Source of the DNA: Goniomonas avonlea
Taxonomy: Eukaryota; Cryptophyceae; Goniomonadida; Goniomonadaceae
Direction of reading: 5' to 3'
Assembly (NCBI GenBank): GCA_003573635.1
Contig: QUTJ01031538.1
Coordinates: forward strand, 1-12,543
DNA: 12,543 nt
The translations under genes and the position numbers were made by a program. Every line of letters begins with the position of its first letter. The stretch's first letter is position 1. The notes beneath the pieces are model-generated. The model saw nothing but the letters and a program-made list of their open reading frames with translations, searched no databases and was not told where the DNA came from. This document shows, piece by piece, positions 1 to 10,400 of this stretch.

Positions 1-66
1 TGATAGACCTAGGGGTACTCTCCGAGTCACACCCTCCCCCACACCCCCTCCCCCGACCTCCGTCTA

Positions 67-110
67 GCTGGATACGAGTGCTCCCCTTCGGTCCGCGCCT
101 CGTATCTAGC
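67..110. other. Conserved hairpin in repeat copy 1
   Basis: The arm gctggatacgag (67-78) pairs with ctcgtatctagc (99-110) over 12 positions, with one G-T wobble (70/107). The 20 nt loop is tgctccccttcggtccgcgc. Confidence 0.6.
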
Positions 111-240
111 CCTGCCTCACTGTGTACCCACTGGGCTATCACTGACTATCACTGGTTATCTCTCTCTCCTTGACTCTGATAGACTGTGATAGACTCTCCG
201 AGTCACACCCTCCCTCCCCCCCTCCCCCGACCTCCGTCTA

Positions 241-284
241 GCTGGATACGAGAGCTCCCCTTCGGTCCGCGCCTCGTATTTAGC
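241..284. other. Conserved hairpin in repeat copy 2
   Basis: This is the same stem-loop as at 67-110. The C at 106 is T at 280 here, turning a G-C pair into a G-T wobble, so the stem stays pairable. The loop differs only in its first base. Confidence 0.6.
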
Positions 285-395
285 CCCTGCCCCACTGTGT
301 ACCCACTGGGCTATCACTGGCTATCACTGGTTATCTCTCAGGCTATCACTGGCTATCACCGTGACTGAGATCGCCCTTGACGGCTAACTCTGACA

Positions 396-478
396 CCTAC
401 AAAAGATAAAATAGGTCACACGGTTTTATCAAGTTTTCAGAATTTTGAAATTTTGAAACTCGAGAATTTTTAAGAATT
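396..478. other. AT-rich stretch before the SET ORF
   Basis: About 85 bases rich in A and T, with repeated gaattttgaa-type words, sit between the tandem repeat and the first coding fragment in otherwise GC-rich DNA. It could be a leader, promoter or intron remnant. There is no obvious TATA box and no in-frame ATG leading into the ORF. Confidence 0.5.
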
Positions 479-1057
479 TTGACAAAATCTGATAAAAATT
501 TTGACAACATTTTATCGACATCGGGGTGTACCCAAAAAGCCCCTATATTGATTGATTGTGCGCGGAACGAGGACGAGTGGAGTAAGCCGATAGCCGCTCA
601 GCTCTCAATCGGGGAGGTGTTAGAGGTCAGAGACTCCAAGGCACTGTCACACCTGGGCCTCACGCAAGCGGGACTATATGCGACAGGAGACCTCCCCAGG
701 CACACACAGATCCCCTATATAGGGTATGAAGTTACCCAGCAACGCCTCCGCGAGCTCGGCCAGCACGGTCTACTGACCCACGCGATAAGCGCGGGCGGCG
801 ACCGAGTGTTTGATGCACACCCGAGGAACGACCCCCGATTGAATGCATATGGACACACGATCGGATGTGGGGGCCGTGGACTAGCAGCCATGGCGAATGA
901 GGGAGGACGCTATGCTAACGTAGGTATCGTACAGCGGGAGGGCAGGGTCTACCTCCGCCTGAAACACGATGTAGCGGCAGGAACAGAGATCCTAGCGACG
1001 TATGGCAGGTCCTACGGTAGGAACTTGAGGGATACCGCGTTCACTGGCAGGTCCTGA
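479..1057 (+). CDS. SET-domain-like protein (lysine methyltransferase fold), fragment
   Basis: The 192-codon ORF looks like a single compact SET domain, the fold that transfers methyl groups from S-adenosylmethionine to lysine. Seen: an N-terminal block GLTQAGLYATGDLP followed by IPYIGYEV, resembling the GxGlfA...I..Y.Ge start of SET domains; AMANEGGRYANVG at about residues 137-149, in the place of the NHSc/pN motif but lacking the usual His; and DVAAGTEILATYGRSYG at about 164-180, matching the closing GeEl...Yg..y block with the catalytic-type Tyr. The frame is open from 449, but the first in-frame ATG is at 890, so the start shown is a TTG and the true start is unknown (upstream exon, non-ATG start or decay). 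A -1 shift near 1042 would add about 23 plausible residues (HWQVLNDALLEQGDS). The target is unknown; family assignment is from motifs only. Confidence 0.6.
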   Translation: MTKSDKNFDNILSTSGCTQKAPILIDCARNEDEWSKPIAAQLSIGEVLEVRDSKALSHLGLTQAGLYATGDLPRHTQIPYIGYEVTQQRLRELGQHGLLTHAISAGGDRVFDAHPRNDPRLNAYGHTIGCGGRGLAAMANEGGRYANVGIVQREGRVYLRLKHDVAAGTEILATYGRSYGRNLRDTAFTGRS

Positions 1058-1505
1058 ACGACGCGCTGCTGGAACAAGGCGACTCACGGGCACCTGCTCC
1101 TGCACAAGCCTAAAGAACTCCCTGCCCCCCCCCCCCTGATTGATGAATCCTGGAGGTCACTGCCCGTAGGGTTATTGGTGGTCCGCCACGCGGCCTCACG
1201 TCCCCGCCCAGTGCGTCCCCTGCCCTTCGAGGTGAAGCTGGGACCGGGCCCCCGTGCCTCCAAGGTGACAGTGCTGGACACCGAGGACGCAGGGTCCGGG
1301 AAGGAGAGACCCGCACGAACAACAGACTGAGGGAGCGGGACTGGCAGGCGCCGTAGACGAGACGGCGCAGACAGGCGCCTCAGGACCGGGGGAGGTACCA
1401 ACACGCGAAGAGACACAGCGGGAGGAAGCCAAGAAGGCCCCGAAGAAGCGACGAACGGGAAAGCAGCGGAAAAGTGCTAAATCGGGTGAGAAGCGCGACC
1501 ATGCG
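1058..1505 (+). other. Gap with broken coding frames between SET and protease ORFs
   Basis: No complete gene is seen here. Short stretches in different plus frames look protein-like: a 23-residue tail from 1042, a stretch around 1140-1320 (including PFEVKLGPGPRASKVTVLD), then the frame of the next ORF, open from 1269, which encodes a Lys/Arg-rich segment at about 1430-1500 (KKAPKKRRTGKQRKSAK) that could be a nuclear localisation signal. A C12 homopolymer at 1125-1136 is a natural place for indels. The pattern suits a decayed gene, unrecognised introns, or assembly errors. Confidence 0.5.
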
Positions 1506-2474
1506 ATGACAGCAATAGGACCACCGTGCGCTTCCGGGATACAGGACGATGACAAACTGCGAGCCCCAGACTCATCCGACCCGCTCGCTAGTGTGCGACA
1601 GTACAATGAAGCCACCCGAAGGCAGTCGCCCCCCCGGACAGAGCCGATCCACACCGCAGCGATCGCGGGGCCTGAGACAGCCCACGCACCGCCAACGATA
1701 CACCGACAACCTACACCCCACCGCCCCGCCCCGACACTACTTTCGGGCCAAACTCTGCCCAAGTATCAGGGCCGGACGTCCATGTGTGCCCAGGACATGT
1801 CGCTAGCCATCTTAGAACAGCCCCCCCTCCAGGGTTCAGAGGACGGTCGAAGTGACCTGGGAGACCACGAGTGGGTTGCCATCCCTACGTCGATCCCCCC
1901 CACCCACTGGGCAATACCAGCTGGGCGCCTGAGATCCCTCTCGGACCCGGTCCGGGACGACCTAGTTGACGTCCTAACAATGGCAGCCCTGATCGATCAC
2001 ATCCGCCCCCGCTGCCCGGGCATTGAACTCCTATGTCCATTCATGTTCATAGATCCATCGAGGGGGTCCAATTGGAGTGACCCCAAGGAATACTCCCGCC
2101 CTGAGCTTTACGAACGGGACGCGCGCCGAGGCGCCGGAAAGGCGCTACTGATGATACACCCGACGAAAACAGGCTGGCATGCACTCGGCATCTACCCGGC
2201 TAGGGACGAAGGGACGTACGCCCTCTTAAATGTTCCATCGAGACATGACACCGAGGCAAACTTTGAGGTGTGGAGTAACATAGCCAAAGAGATTGCGGGA
2301 GTGTCCGGAAAATCAACTACCACCTGGACCATGACCCCCGAGGATAACATCACGCCTAGAGAAACCACGTGGCGGGCATCGAACTGTGGGAGGGACAGAA
2401 CCCAACCCCCCGACTTCCGTGGGAGGAGGAGAGTGACGCGGACCGGCAAGCAGCGACCCACCTCTGAGGTATAG
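1506..2474 (+). CDS. Ulp1/SENP-like (C48) cysteine protease domain, probable
   Basis: The reading frame is open from 1269; the first ATG is at 1506. The first ~150 residues are Pro/Thr-rich and look disordered. From about residue 150 the layout resembles Ulp1-type proteases, which cut ubiquitin-like proteins and also occur in mobile elements and large DNA viruses: helical DLVDVLTMAALIDHIRP, CPFMFIDPSRGSNW, a His motif GWHALGIYP, an LLNVPSR strand where an Asp or Asn is expected, and SNCG near residue 294 where the family has (Q)...DCG with the catalytic Cys. The Gln before the Cys is not clear, and the canonical HW is reversed to WH. Just after SNCG the more protein-like frame changes (ELWEGQNPTPRLPWEEE at about 2381-2430), so the C-terminus shown is probably not the original. 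The call rests on motif order, not on overall similarity. Confidence 0.5.
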   Translation: MTAIGPPCASGIQDDDKLRAPDSSDPLASVRQYNEATRRQSPPRTEPIHTAAIAGPETAHAPPTIHRQPTPHRPAPTLLSGQTLPKYQGRTSMCAQDMSLAILEQPPLQGSEDGRSDLGDHEWVAIPTSIPPTHWAIPAGRLRSLSDPVRDDLVDVLTMAALIDHIRPRCPGIELLCPFMFIDPSRGSNWSDPKEYSRPELYERDARRGAGKALLMIHPTKTGWHALGIYPARDEGTYALLNVPSRHDTEANFEVWSNIAKEIAGVSGKSTTTWTMTPEDNITPRETTWRASNCGRDRTQPPDFRGRRRVTRTGKQRPTSEV

Positions 2475-2790
2475 GGAGCTGTGGAAGGACACCCCAGACC
2501 GGGCGGAGAAACAAGGAACATACCACTGGTGTGTGGACTGCCGCCGCCGGATATACGCCCACCCGGAACATGGATGCAACTTCTCAGGCCTACCGGGGAG
2601 AGTGCGGCTGGACCGTTTCGAGGAGACGGTGTTGCCGCGGGCGGTTGGCACAGAAGGGAGGCATGAGTATACCGTGTGGGATGATCGGGACGAGCAAATA
2701 CGATGCTACTCTGTTGATCTGAGAGAAGTGGCCCCAGTGCAATTGAGACCACAAAAGCCACCCTATCCGGCAAATATCTGGTTGTGGTAA
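2437..2790 (+). CDS. Cys/His-rich fragment, possible continuation of the protease gene
   Basis: This frame is open from the stop at 2434-2436 to TAA at 2788-2790 (117 codons). It encodes YRELWKDTPDRAEKQ, then WCVDCRRRIYAHPEHGC, a C-x2-C-x6-H-x2-H-x-C arrangement that could bind zinc, then a moderately charged tail ending PYPANIWLW. There is no ATG in the frame, only GTG at 2533, so it is not a free-standing gene. It probably follows the protease ORF through one or two frame breaks or a splice. The function is unknown. Confidence 0.45.
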   Translation, partial: RGPASSDPPLRYRELWKDTPDRAEKQGTYHWCVDCRRRIYAHPEHGCNFSGLPGRVRLDRFEETVLPRAVGTEGRHEYTVWDDRDEQIRCYSVDLREVAPVQLRPQKPPYPANIWLW

Positions 2791-3390
2791 CCTTTTTTCA
2801 AAATGAAATGGGTTCCTGCTCTGTGAACCTCGAGAGCCCAGGGACCGTCGGACGTGACAAGCCAACGTACTTCGCGCAAAACCACCGGGGAAGACACATA
2901 TGGTTGCTTTCAAGTTTAGGACACACGCATCTTTTGTCGCTCAAATTTCAAACAGCTTTGTCTGCACGTCTGTTTCACTTACAAAATTGGAGGCCAAAAC
3001 TAGAAATAACTTGAAAACGTGATGCGAAGGGGAGTTAGTCTCGAACCGCTTAAGATCGCGAGGGAGCAACGCCTGGTTTGGTGGGGTGTTCTCACACGTA
3101 AACTTCCCGCAGATGAGGTTAATATCTACGTCACGGCGTTAAACTTTAGAAAAGCTCCTCCGTTTAAAGAGGGGTCCTCGTACACAATCCAGCAACTTGG
3201 CAAAAAGTGGTTGTGGAGCGCGGCGGGCCTCCGCCGTTCCAGCGCACCGTGACAGCAAGATTAGCATGTGGGCCGAGCACAGCGACAGACATTCTGGACA
3301 CAGAAATAATATTTTATCATCGGGCTACGCTAGAACGGAGATATCGCCGAGCGATGTGGCGAAATTACACGAGGTGTATCACAACAGACC
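2791..3390. other. Intergenic stretch; small unassigned ORF 3022-3252
   Basis: This lies between the coding fragments and the dynamin stop codon, and should hold the dynamin 3' UTR (minus strand). No AATAAA is seen on the minus strand. The nearest A/T-rich candidate is gataaaatattat (minus), around 3308-3320. On the plus strand an ATG at 3022 opens a 76-codon ORF (MRRGVSLEPLKIAREQ...LGKKWLW...) that I do not recognise. It may be a fragment of an old element or chance. Confidence 0.4.
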
Positions 3391-4488
3391 TCACTGCACA
3401 ACCGAGTCCAGTGCCGCACGCGCTTCGTGCAGTGCTTTGATCGCGTCCTTGAGCTTCGCAGACCTGTGCAATACGTGTTGGACGGCAATATGCGGGCTAT
3501 TGCGAAGCCGGGTGAGAGGAATCGTGTGAGCCGTGCAAGAGGGAGTCGGGCAATGTCCAAGAACACAGATCAAACTACTCTGATGCTGTTGTCGCCGTTG
3601 CTACGAAACATCTACTTCAGACTTTCCGGCGAATTGTGAGCAAAAAATCGGTCGTAAAACGGGGCACTATGAGACAAACAAGAAACATGAGCGTGCGGGG
3701 ACGCACGTCGCAAGCACAGCTGGACTCTCCTCCAAGACCTTGGTCTGCCCTGCAAAGTCCACCTGCAGGAAGGGTGACGCGGTGCGCGCGCCCTCAAAAG
3801 CACACGCGCTGCTGGGACAAGCCACGCAGGTCAGGACCAGGTTGTGTCAAAAACTAGTCAAGCAACGTCAGACTGCAGCCGCGCACGTTGAAGATCATGT
3901 GTCATTCTAGTCAAGCAACGTCAGACTGCAGCCACGCACGTTGAAGGTGCGCAACAAGTCATGTGTCATTCTAGTCAAGCAACGTCAGACTGCAGTCACG
4001 CACGTTGAAGGTGCGCAGCAAGTCATCCAGCAGTTCGTCTCCCAGCGGCTTCACCAAACAGTTCATAATGGCCTGCACAAGCTGTCAGCATGACATCACA
4101 GCCAAGCCGGTACAATGTGTCAACAGCCTGCACAAGCTGTCAGCATGACACCACAACCAAGCCAGCCAATGTGTCACCAACGACATATCACAGAACACAA
4201 TACAGAACAGAATACTCCATCACACGCCATAGACGCTGACGAACAGACCACTCTGACGCGCTGACGCTGACGGGACAGACCACTCTGAACACGACAGGAC
4301 AGGGCAGGGCAGGGCAGGGCAGGGCAGGGCAGGACAGGACAGGCACGCAACAGTACCTTGGGCACGAGATCTGAGAGAGTCGTTCGGACGATGCCAAAGT
4401 ACGACCCAACCAGTTGCCGCACGATTTCGACCTTGGCGGCCTCTCCCTCGGTGCCCGGCGTGTCCGGAAGAGAGAGGTGGGTCGGCAG
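3391..4488 (-). CDS. Dynamin gene exons 19-22: GTPase effector domain and C-terminus
   Basis: Exon 19 (4488-4357) encodes [25 protein letters not shown], the hallmark GED start. Exon 20 (4072-4004) encodes [23 protein letters not shown]. Exon 21 (3762-3707) encodes [19 protein letters not shown]. Exon 22 (3463-3391) encodes [19 protein letters not shown] and ends SVVQ-TGA. These follow the dynamin GED helix by helix, and the short tail after the final helix leaves no C-terminal proline-rich domain. A potential donor (GCA|GTGAGG) overlaps the stop codon, so an extra 3' exon cannot be fully excluded. Confidence 0.88.
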
Positions 4489-7400
4489 CTGTTGCAATGT
4501 TCGAAAAAATGCGCCTGTGGCTGTCGACGTGCATCGTTGTGTGCGAGTGTCGATGCACACCTCGGGTGCATGCGCGTGGTGTGCGGCGATGGGTGGCTGC
4601 CATGGGCGCATGCACGACTTGAGCAATTCATATGTTTCACGCGAGACATGTGGATTAAGTGGACCAGATCTCGGTGTGTATCGTCAAGAAAAGGTTCGCG
4701 CTCCGTAGCTCAACAATAAATTGATCGCGCCACATCCCCTGAGTTAGCGGCTCCTTCAATTCTTGACACCTGCCCCCTACCAATCCAAGCATGCGTGGGT
4801 GCGTGTGTGTACGTGCGTATGTCCGTGGTTCATGTGTGTGTAAGCACTATCGATTTCTCTGATTCAGGCCCGAGTCACTGCGAGGAATGAGAGCAGGATT
4901 TTACACTGAGCTAGGTGAGTTATGGTCTACAGCGAGAGCTACTCAGATCGAAAATCGTACACTAACTCGTGGAGTTAACGCCTAGCGTGTAAGATCGGTA
5001 GCGCGCGCTAAAAGTATGAGCCGCGGTTCTATCCGATATTTCTATCCAAGGCAGCGAACGGCCGTCGCCGATTCTTCAAGCATGCTGCCTCGGATCCTGC
5101 TCTTTCTGACCCTCTCGCTGATATGTTTTGTCTGTCCCACCACCACTCCACACAATTGTTACAGACCAGGTTCAGTGAGGGGGGGGGGGGGCGTTCCTCC
5201 TAACGTTAGACTATCGAAGTTAGGCTATCGCGGGTTTCTCTCTCGCTAGCCAATTCGATAGTCGAACGTCACGTAGGGCACGTGGCGTGCCCAATTCAAA
5301 CAACGAAATGTGTCGCCAGTCAAGATTAACGCGCGCTGTGAGTTTGTCCCCGAGGTCAGATACGACGTGGTTGGCTTGCGTACGCCTGTGTGCACTTGCA
5401 TTTGCACTTGCGTGCGCCTGTTTGTGCACTTGCACTTGCGTGCGCCTGTGTTGCACTTGCACTCGCGTACGCTGGACTTGCGTACGCCTGTTTGTGCACT
5501 TGCACTTGTGTACCCTGGACTTGCGTACGCGTACGCTGGACTTGCGTACGCCTGTATGCACTTGCTGTCTACGCCTGCCTTGCGCTTGTCTACCCCCGTG
5601 TTGGACCTACGCATGCAATGTACGTGCGTGCCGCTCACCTTGCCACCAGGAAGTGAGGAGGGCGGGGGTGCTGCAGCTGCCTTCTCTTTCTTCTTAAACA
5701 GGCCAAAAAAGTCGCCCTGCACATGTGTTACTTACGTGGGATGCGGCAAGGCAGAGCAAGCCTTGACTCATCATGGAGACAAAGGAGGTTGGCTGCATAC
5801 GCACGATTCCCGAGGAGGCTGCCTCCGTGGACTCCCTTCGCGCAGCTCGTTGCGGCTGCGGTTGTGATTGCTGCTGTGCACCATGCGTTATCAAGAGTGC
5901 GAAAGGGAGAGAAGTGCAGCAAGATAACGCACCGGTTCTGACCGCCCAGCTTTGTCTCTCTTGAGCTGGTCGTACCTGACCACTCAACGTCAGAGTCACA
6001 CCTCAGACTGTCCATGGACACCTCCGGCACGCCACACCTCGCATGTCGAATTATTGCACACGGATTGCGACTTTTCTCTCTCGGAGATAGCACTGTCAGA
6101 TTCGGATCTCGCACATGTGACCAAGCGAGGGAAAAGAGCGGGTCGCATGGGACCAAGCGAGGGAAAGAGAAGGTCTCACATGAGCCGGTTGAGGTTTTGA
6201 GCAGCGCGGAAGTCCGGGTGCGCAAAGTTGATAAAAGCCAGCTCGCGCTGAATCAGCAAGTTGACGAGCTGCACAGTCAGGTCACGCCATGACTGCCGCG
6301 GCAACGCGGCAGCTGTTGGCAGTCGCAGTGCCAACACTTTCTACGTCAGAATACCAGGACACTCCAACACTCCAACACATACAACACTTTCCACGTCAGA
6401 ATACCAGAACTTTCCACACCCGGAGAGCAATGATAAACCTGTCTGGCTGCACAGGACCGCGCATGATTGATTGGGCACATAACGAGATACGTACATTCTT
6501 AAGGCACCACACATCAAGATCACACCACACTGACCAGGCACCGCATCAAGATCACACCACACACTCGTGACCAGGCCGCACATCAGGATCACACCACACA
6601 CTCTTGACCAGGCACCGCGCATCAAGAGCACACCACACACACTTGACCAGGCACCGCGCATCAAGACCACACTGCACCTTCTTGACCACAGACCACCCAT
6701 CAAGACCACACCACACAGCAAGATCACATCGCACATTCTTGGCAGGCTCCATTCGCTTGTCAAGGAACATCCGAGTGCGCTCGACGGCGTAGCTCTTGAG
6801 CTGCGGATACCTCACCAAGTCCTGCGTCGCTGGCAATAAATCCACCAGGTCGTGCGTGGCTGACAGTCAACCATGTGAACGCGAGGCATGATGCACGCAC
6901 AGTAACACAAGATACGAGCATTCGGGCAAGCGGACAGGAGCCGACAAGAACGAGCAAGGGGCCATTACTGCGTGCCAAGCATGGAATTAAGAGACACAAA
7001 TAGTACAGGAGTGTATGCCAAGCATGGAACCAAGAGGCACAAATATTACAGGAGTGCGTGCCAAAGCATGGAATTGATTATTAGATTACAATTATTGAAT
7101 ATTACGTGCCAAGCATGGAGTCAAGTGTCGGGAATCTTACCGGCGTCTCGCAGGCCTCTGCCTGCCGCATCATTTCCGAATGCACTGCCTCAGCACATTG
7201 GATCGATGGCCCGAGCAACAGTGCAATTTTTTTGCGAACAATTGTTGCGAAGGCAGACTCCGGCACAAACAGGCCTGCGGAGAGCCCCTGCAGGAGCTGG
7301 GGTCGGCATTGCACAGTGTGCGTCAGCATCACACAGGCTCAGCAGCTCGAGGGCACCAACTGGCACTCGCACAGTCATCACACAGCACGCATCGGCCATC

Positions 7401-10400
7401 GAACATCTGGCAGAGAGTGAGCAGAGGAGTGAGGAAAGCGAGGTGTGGCGAGAGAAACCGCAGACTGACGCACAGCAGTGTTGCGGACAGCGTTCTGGAT
7501 CTCAGAGGCGTCAAGGGTTGCCACAGGGTCGAGCGCCATCAGCGACGGCAGAAAAACGTCGGCGAACAAGTACTGCGTCCGCGCGCCCCCCACCCTGAGG
7601 GTGTGCGCGTGGATACGGTGTGCGCACTTGCACCACAAGTGTGTGTGCGTATGTGTGTGTGTGTTGTGTATGTATGTGTGTCACCAGGGGGCGCGAAGAC
7701 TGCGCTCCATGCACTGGTGTGAGCGTGGTGTGGGTGCGTCGCTCTTTCTCTCTCTCTCTCGCTCTACACCCACACACTTTCGCTCGCTCGATCTCTCTTG
7801 GCCTCTGAACTTCTGGATGCTCTACTGCCCTGTCCTTCGCACCGTATTCTTTCACTGCGGCCAAAAGCACAAGCGAGGGGGGGGGGGGTCGCGAGGAAGA
7901 GGAGACGGCAAGGAGAGGTGAGGAAGAGGGGCGGGGATGTACAGCTGGTGAGAGGAGAGGAGAGGAGAGGGAGAGGAGCCGACAAGGAGAGGTGAGGAGG
8001 GGCGGGGACGTACAGGTTGGTGAGAGGAGAGGAGAAGAGGGCGAGAGGAGCCGACAAGGAGAGTGAGGAGGAGGGGCGGGGATGTACAGTTGGTGAGAGG
8101 AGTAGAAAAGGAGGAGAAAATGTTAGAGAGGAGAAGAGAGGAGAGGAGAGGAGAGGAGGAGGGGCGGGGACGCACACTTGATCGGAGACTTCCGGAACTC
8201 CGTGCCACTGCAATCTCCTTCGCAACTCCGCAGTGAAATGCACCTGGTGTCATTGGTCAAGAAAAATGCCCATGCCATCGGGCAACGCCATTCGTCATTG
8301 GTGGCACTGGTCAACGTCATTTGGTCGATGCCATTTTGGTTAACTGCGTCAAGATTGGGGAAACAAAACCCACCATTGCTTCCACACCCTTGTCCCGCAG
8401 GCTGGTACCACTCGCAGCTTGTTGTATTCCAAGCGCTTTGATTTTTTGTTCAATTTGTGCCTGCGTGCCAGCACGTGAGTCAACGACCACAAGCACAAAA
8501 TGGCCAAGGCCAAGAAATGCGAAGATGGCAAGATATAACAGCAGAGGCAGGCACTGGAGATACACTGGAAACACACAGGAGGTTCTCTGGGGGGAAACAC
8601 GTGAGAAACACGCGAGAAACACGAGAAATCGTGGAGATACACTGGGGGAACATGAGGCGCAGAAAATTGAGAATATGAGCGCGCCTCGATCATATTGATG
8701 GTGCAGCGAGTGTGCGGAATGTGGGCGCGTATGTGGTTGAGCAGCATCTGCAAAATCAAGCAAGTTAGTGCAAAGCAGAGTGAGTCCGGAGGACACGAGA
8801 AGCATCTGCAAATTCAGCAACTGGCCAGCGAGGTGGCATGAGGAGCATTTTCGATCTGAGTGCATGGAGTCCAGCGCACGGGCTGGGGTGCAAAGCAAAG
8901 GGCAAATGCACCAGCCAAAAGGCTAACAAAAACAGTGGCGAACATTGCTGAGAGCTGTGGCAAGACACGGAGTGCCGCAGGCGTCGGGGCACGGGTTGGT
9001 GAGCTCAGGGTGCGCGGCAAAATAGGCTTTCTCCCTGTTGGCAGCCTCCTGCATGTTTTGGCCAGCGTCGATTGATGCCTGTGACCTGCAGTGTCGTGTC
9101 ATCGCCAATGTCTATGCCTGCGACTCTCCTACCGAGTCACCATCACATACAAGAGTAGGCCTGTGACCTGATTCGTGACCGATGCGCCGTCACAAAAATA
9201 CTGAGTGTTTGTCCGTGACCTGATGTCGCGGCCAATGCACCGTCACAAAACATACCAGAGTATGTCTGTGACCTGAAATGTCGAGCGACCGATACACGGC
9301 GCAGGTCACAGACACACTGTTAGGAAGTGCACACTGTTAAGAGCGGTCTGCACAATGTTAGGAAGTGCACATTAAGATCGAAGTGCCGACTGTTAAGTGC
9401 GAAGTGCACACTGTTAGGAAGTGCATACTGTTAAGTGCGAAGTGCTCACTGTTAAGAGCGAAGTGCACACTGTTAGGAAGTGCATACTGTTAAGAGCAAA
9501 GTGCACACTGTTGAGAGCGAAGCGCACACTGTTAAGAGCAAAGTGCACACTCTGAGACAAACTCGTCTCATCGTGCGCACTCCAGCCTCTCCGTGCATCT
9601 CACACTCTGAGACCAACCTGTCTCATTGTGCGCACTCCAGCCTCTCCGTGCAAACGGTCGTCTCCCGTGTGCACTCCTTTGCGTTTCGATCGGTTTGCTG
9701 CAGCTGATCAAGTGCACTCCACTCCTCTCACAGTGCACTCCTCCTTGCATCCCACATGCTGCAACAAGCAAGATGCAAGCGGGAGACCAAGCAAAAAAAT
9801 AAGGATGCAAGGGGCGGCACCGTGAGACGACAGCAAACCATCCAAGATGCAAGGGGACCACGCGGTTGAGGAGAATGTCGAGAACACTGGCGGTGCTCTC
9901 GAGCTGGTCGAGCTTGGTCAACACGCCAACTGTGCGCAGGCCTGTGCGTGTCAAGCGTCACACACACACACACACACACACACACCCAGTTCACATCAAT
10001 CTCACCAACTGTGCGCGCCTGTGCATGACGTTCGCACGACAATTGAACACAGGCCTGTGCAATGACAACAAACAGGAATTCATGCACGGTGACAGCCACC
10101 GACATTTGATGATCGACGAGTAATAATGCGACATGTACGACAGCAGTCAGAAAGTACGTGGACACACAGAGCAGTGCTATTTGCGTAGGCGACACACAGA
10201 GCAGGGCTATTTGCTTAGCCAGCAGACAGCTTAGGGCTATCTGCTCAGGCAGAAGTGCACAGTGCAGGGCTATCTGCTCAGGCAGTACACAGGGCAGGGC
10301 TATCTGCTCAGGCAGTGCACAGGGCAGGACTATCTGCTCAGGCAGTACACAGGGCAGGGCTATCTGCTCAGGCAGTACACAGGGCAGGGCTATCTGCTCA

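Larger units (their letters stand above)
1..372. repeat. Two-copy ~175 bp tandem repeat with internal ctatcact minisatellite
   Basis: The block from ctccgagtcacaccctcc (position 20) recurs at 196, and tgtgtaccca at 121 recurs at 296, an offset of 175-176 bp. Each unit has a pyrimidine-rich stretch, a hairpin segment, and a run of degenerate ctatcact(g/a) repeats (about 134-165 and 309-360). The left end may continue outside the window. Such repeats fit a satellite fragment or the repeated leader of a mobile element; the sequence does not decide between them. Confidence 0.85.
4489..5638 (-). other. Intron 18 (1150 nt), longest intron
   Basis: It lies between donor GTGAGC (5638) and acceptor CAG (4491-4489). 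It contains the 5381-5600 minisatellite, a G13 run (5179-5191), an imperfect inverted repeat (5203-5269), a perfect small hairpin taactc-gtg-gagtta near 4961-4977, and gcgcgcgc near 5003. No additional exon was needed to keep the reading frame. Confidence 0.7.

Noticed and set aside
1084-2773. Minus-strand ORFs opposite the SET and protease fragments
   Set aside because: Antisense shadows with Arg/Ser/Pro-rich composition and no recognisable motifs.
3385-3395. Donor GCA|GTGAGG leading to an extra 3' exon
   Set aside because: The TGA stop overlaps it, the GED is complete, and no further matching exon was seen; left as a minor possibility.
5016-5249. Plus-strand ORF with a signal-peptide-like [18 protein letters not shown]
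   Set aside because: It is short, runs into the G13 run and lies inside intron 18; the hydrophobic stretch is likely chance.
5390-5867. Plus-strand Cys/Leu/Ala-rich ORFs
   Set aside because: They are translations of the intron 18 minisatellite.
7764-8253. Minus-strand ORFs rich in Ser/Pro/Leu
   Set aside because: They translate the CT-rich tract of intron 11; only the first ~20 codons belong to exon 11.
8801-8818. Upstream copy of the exon 9 acceptor as the real splice site
   Set aside because: It would add 58 nt and break the frame; the downstream copy has a better branch-point word and keeps phase.
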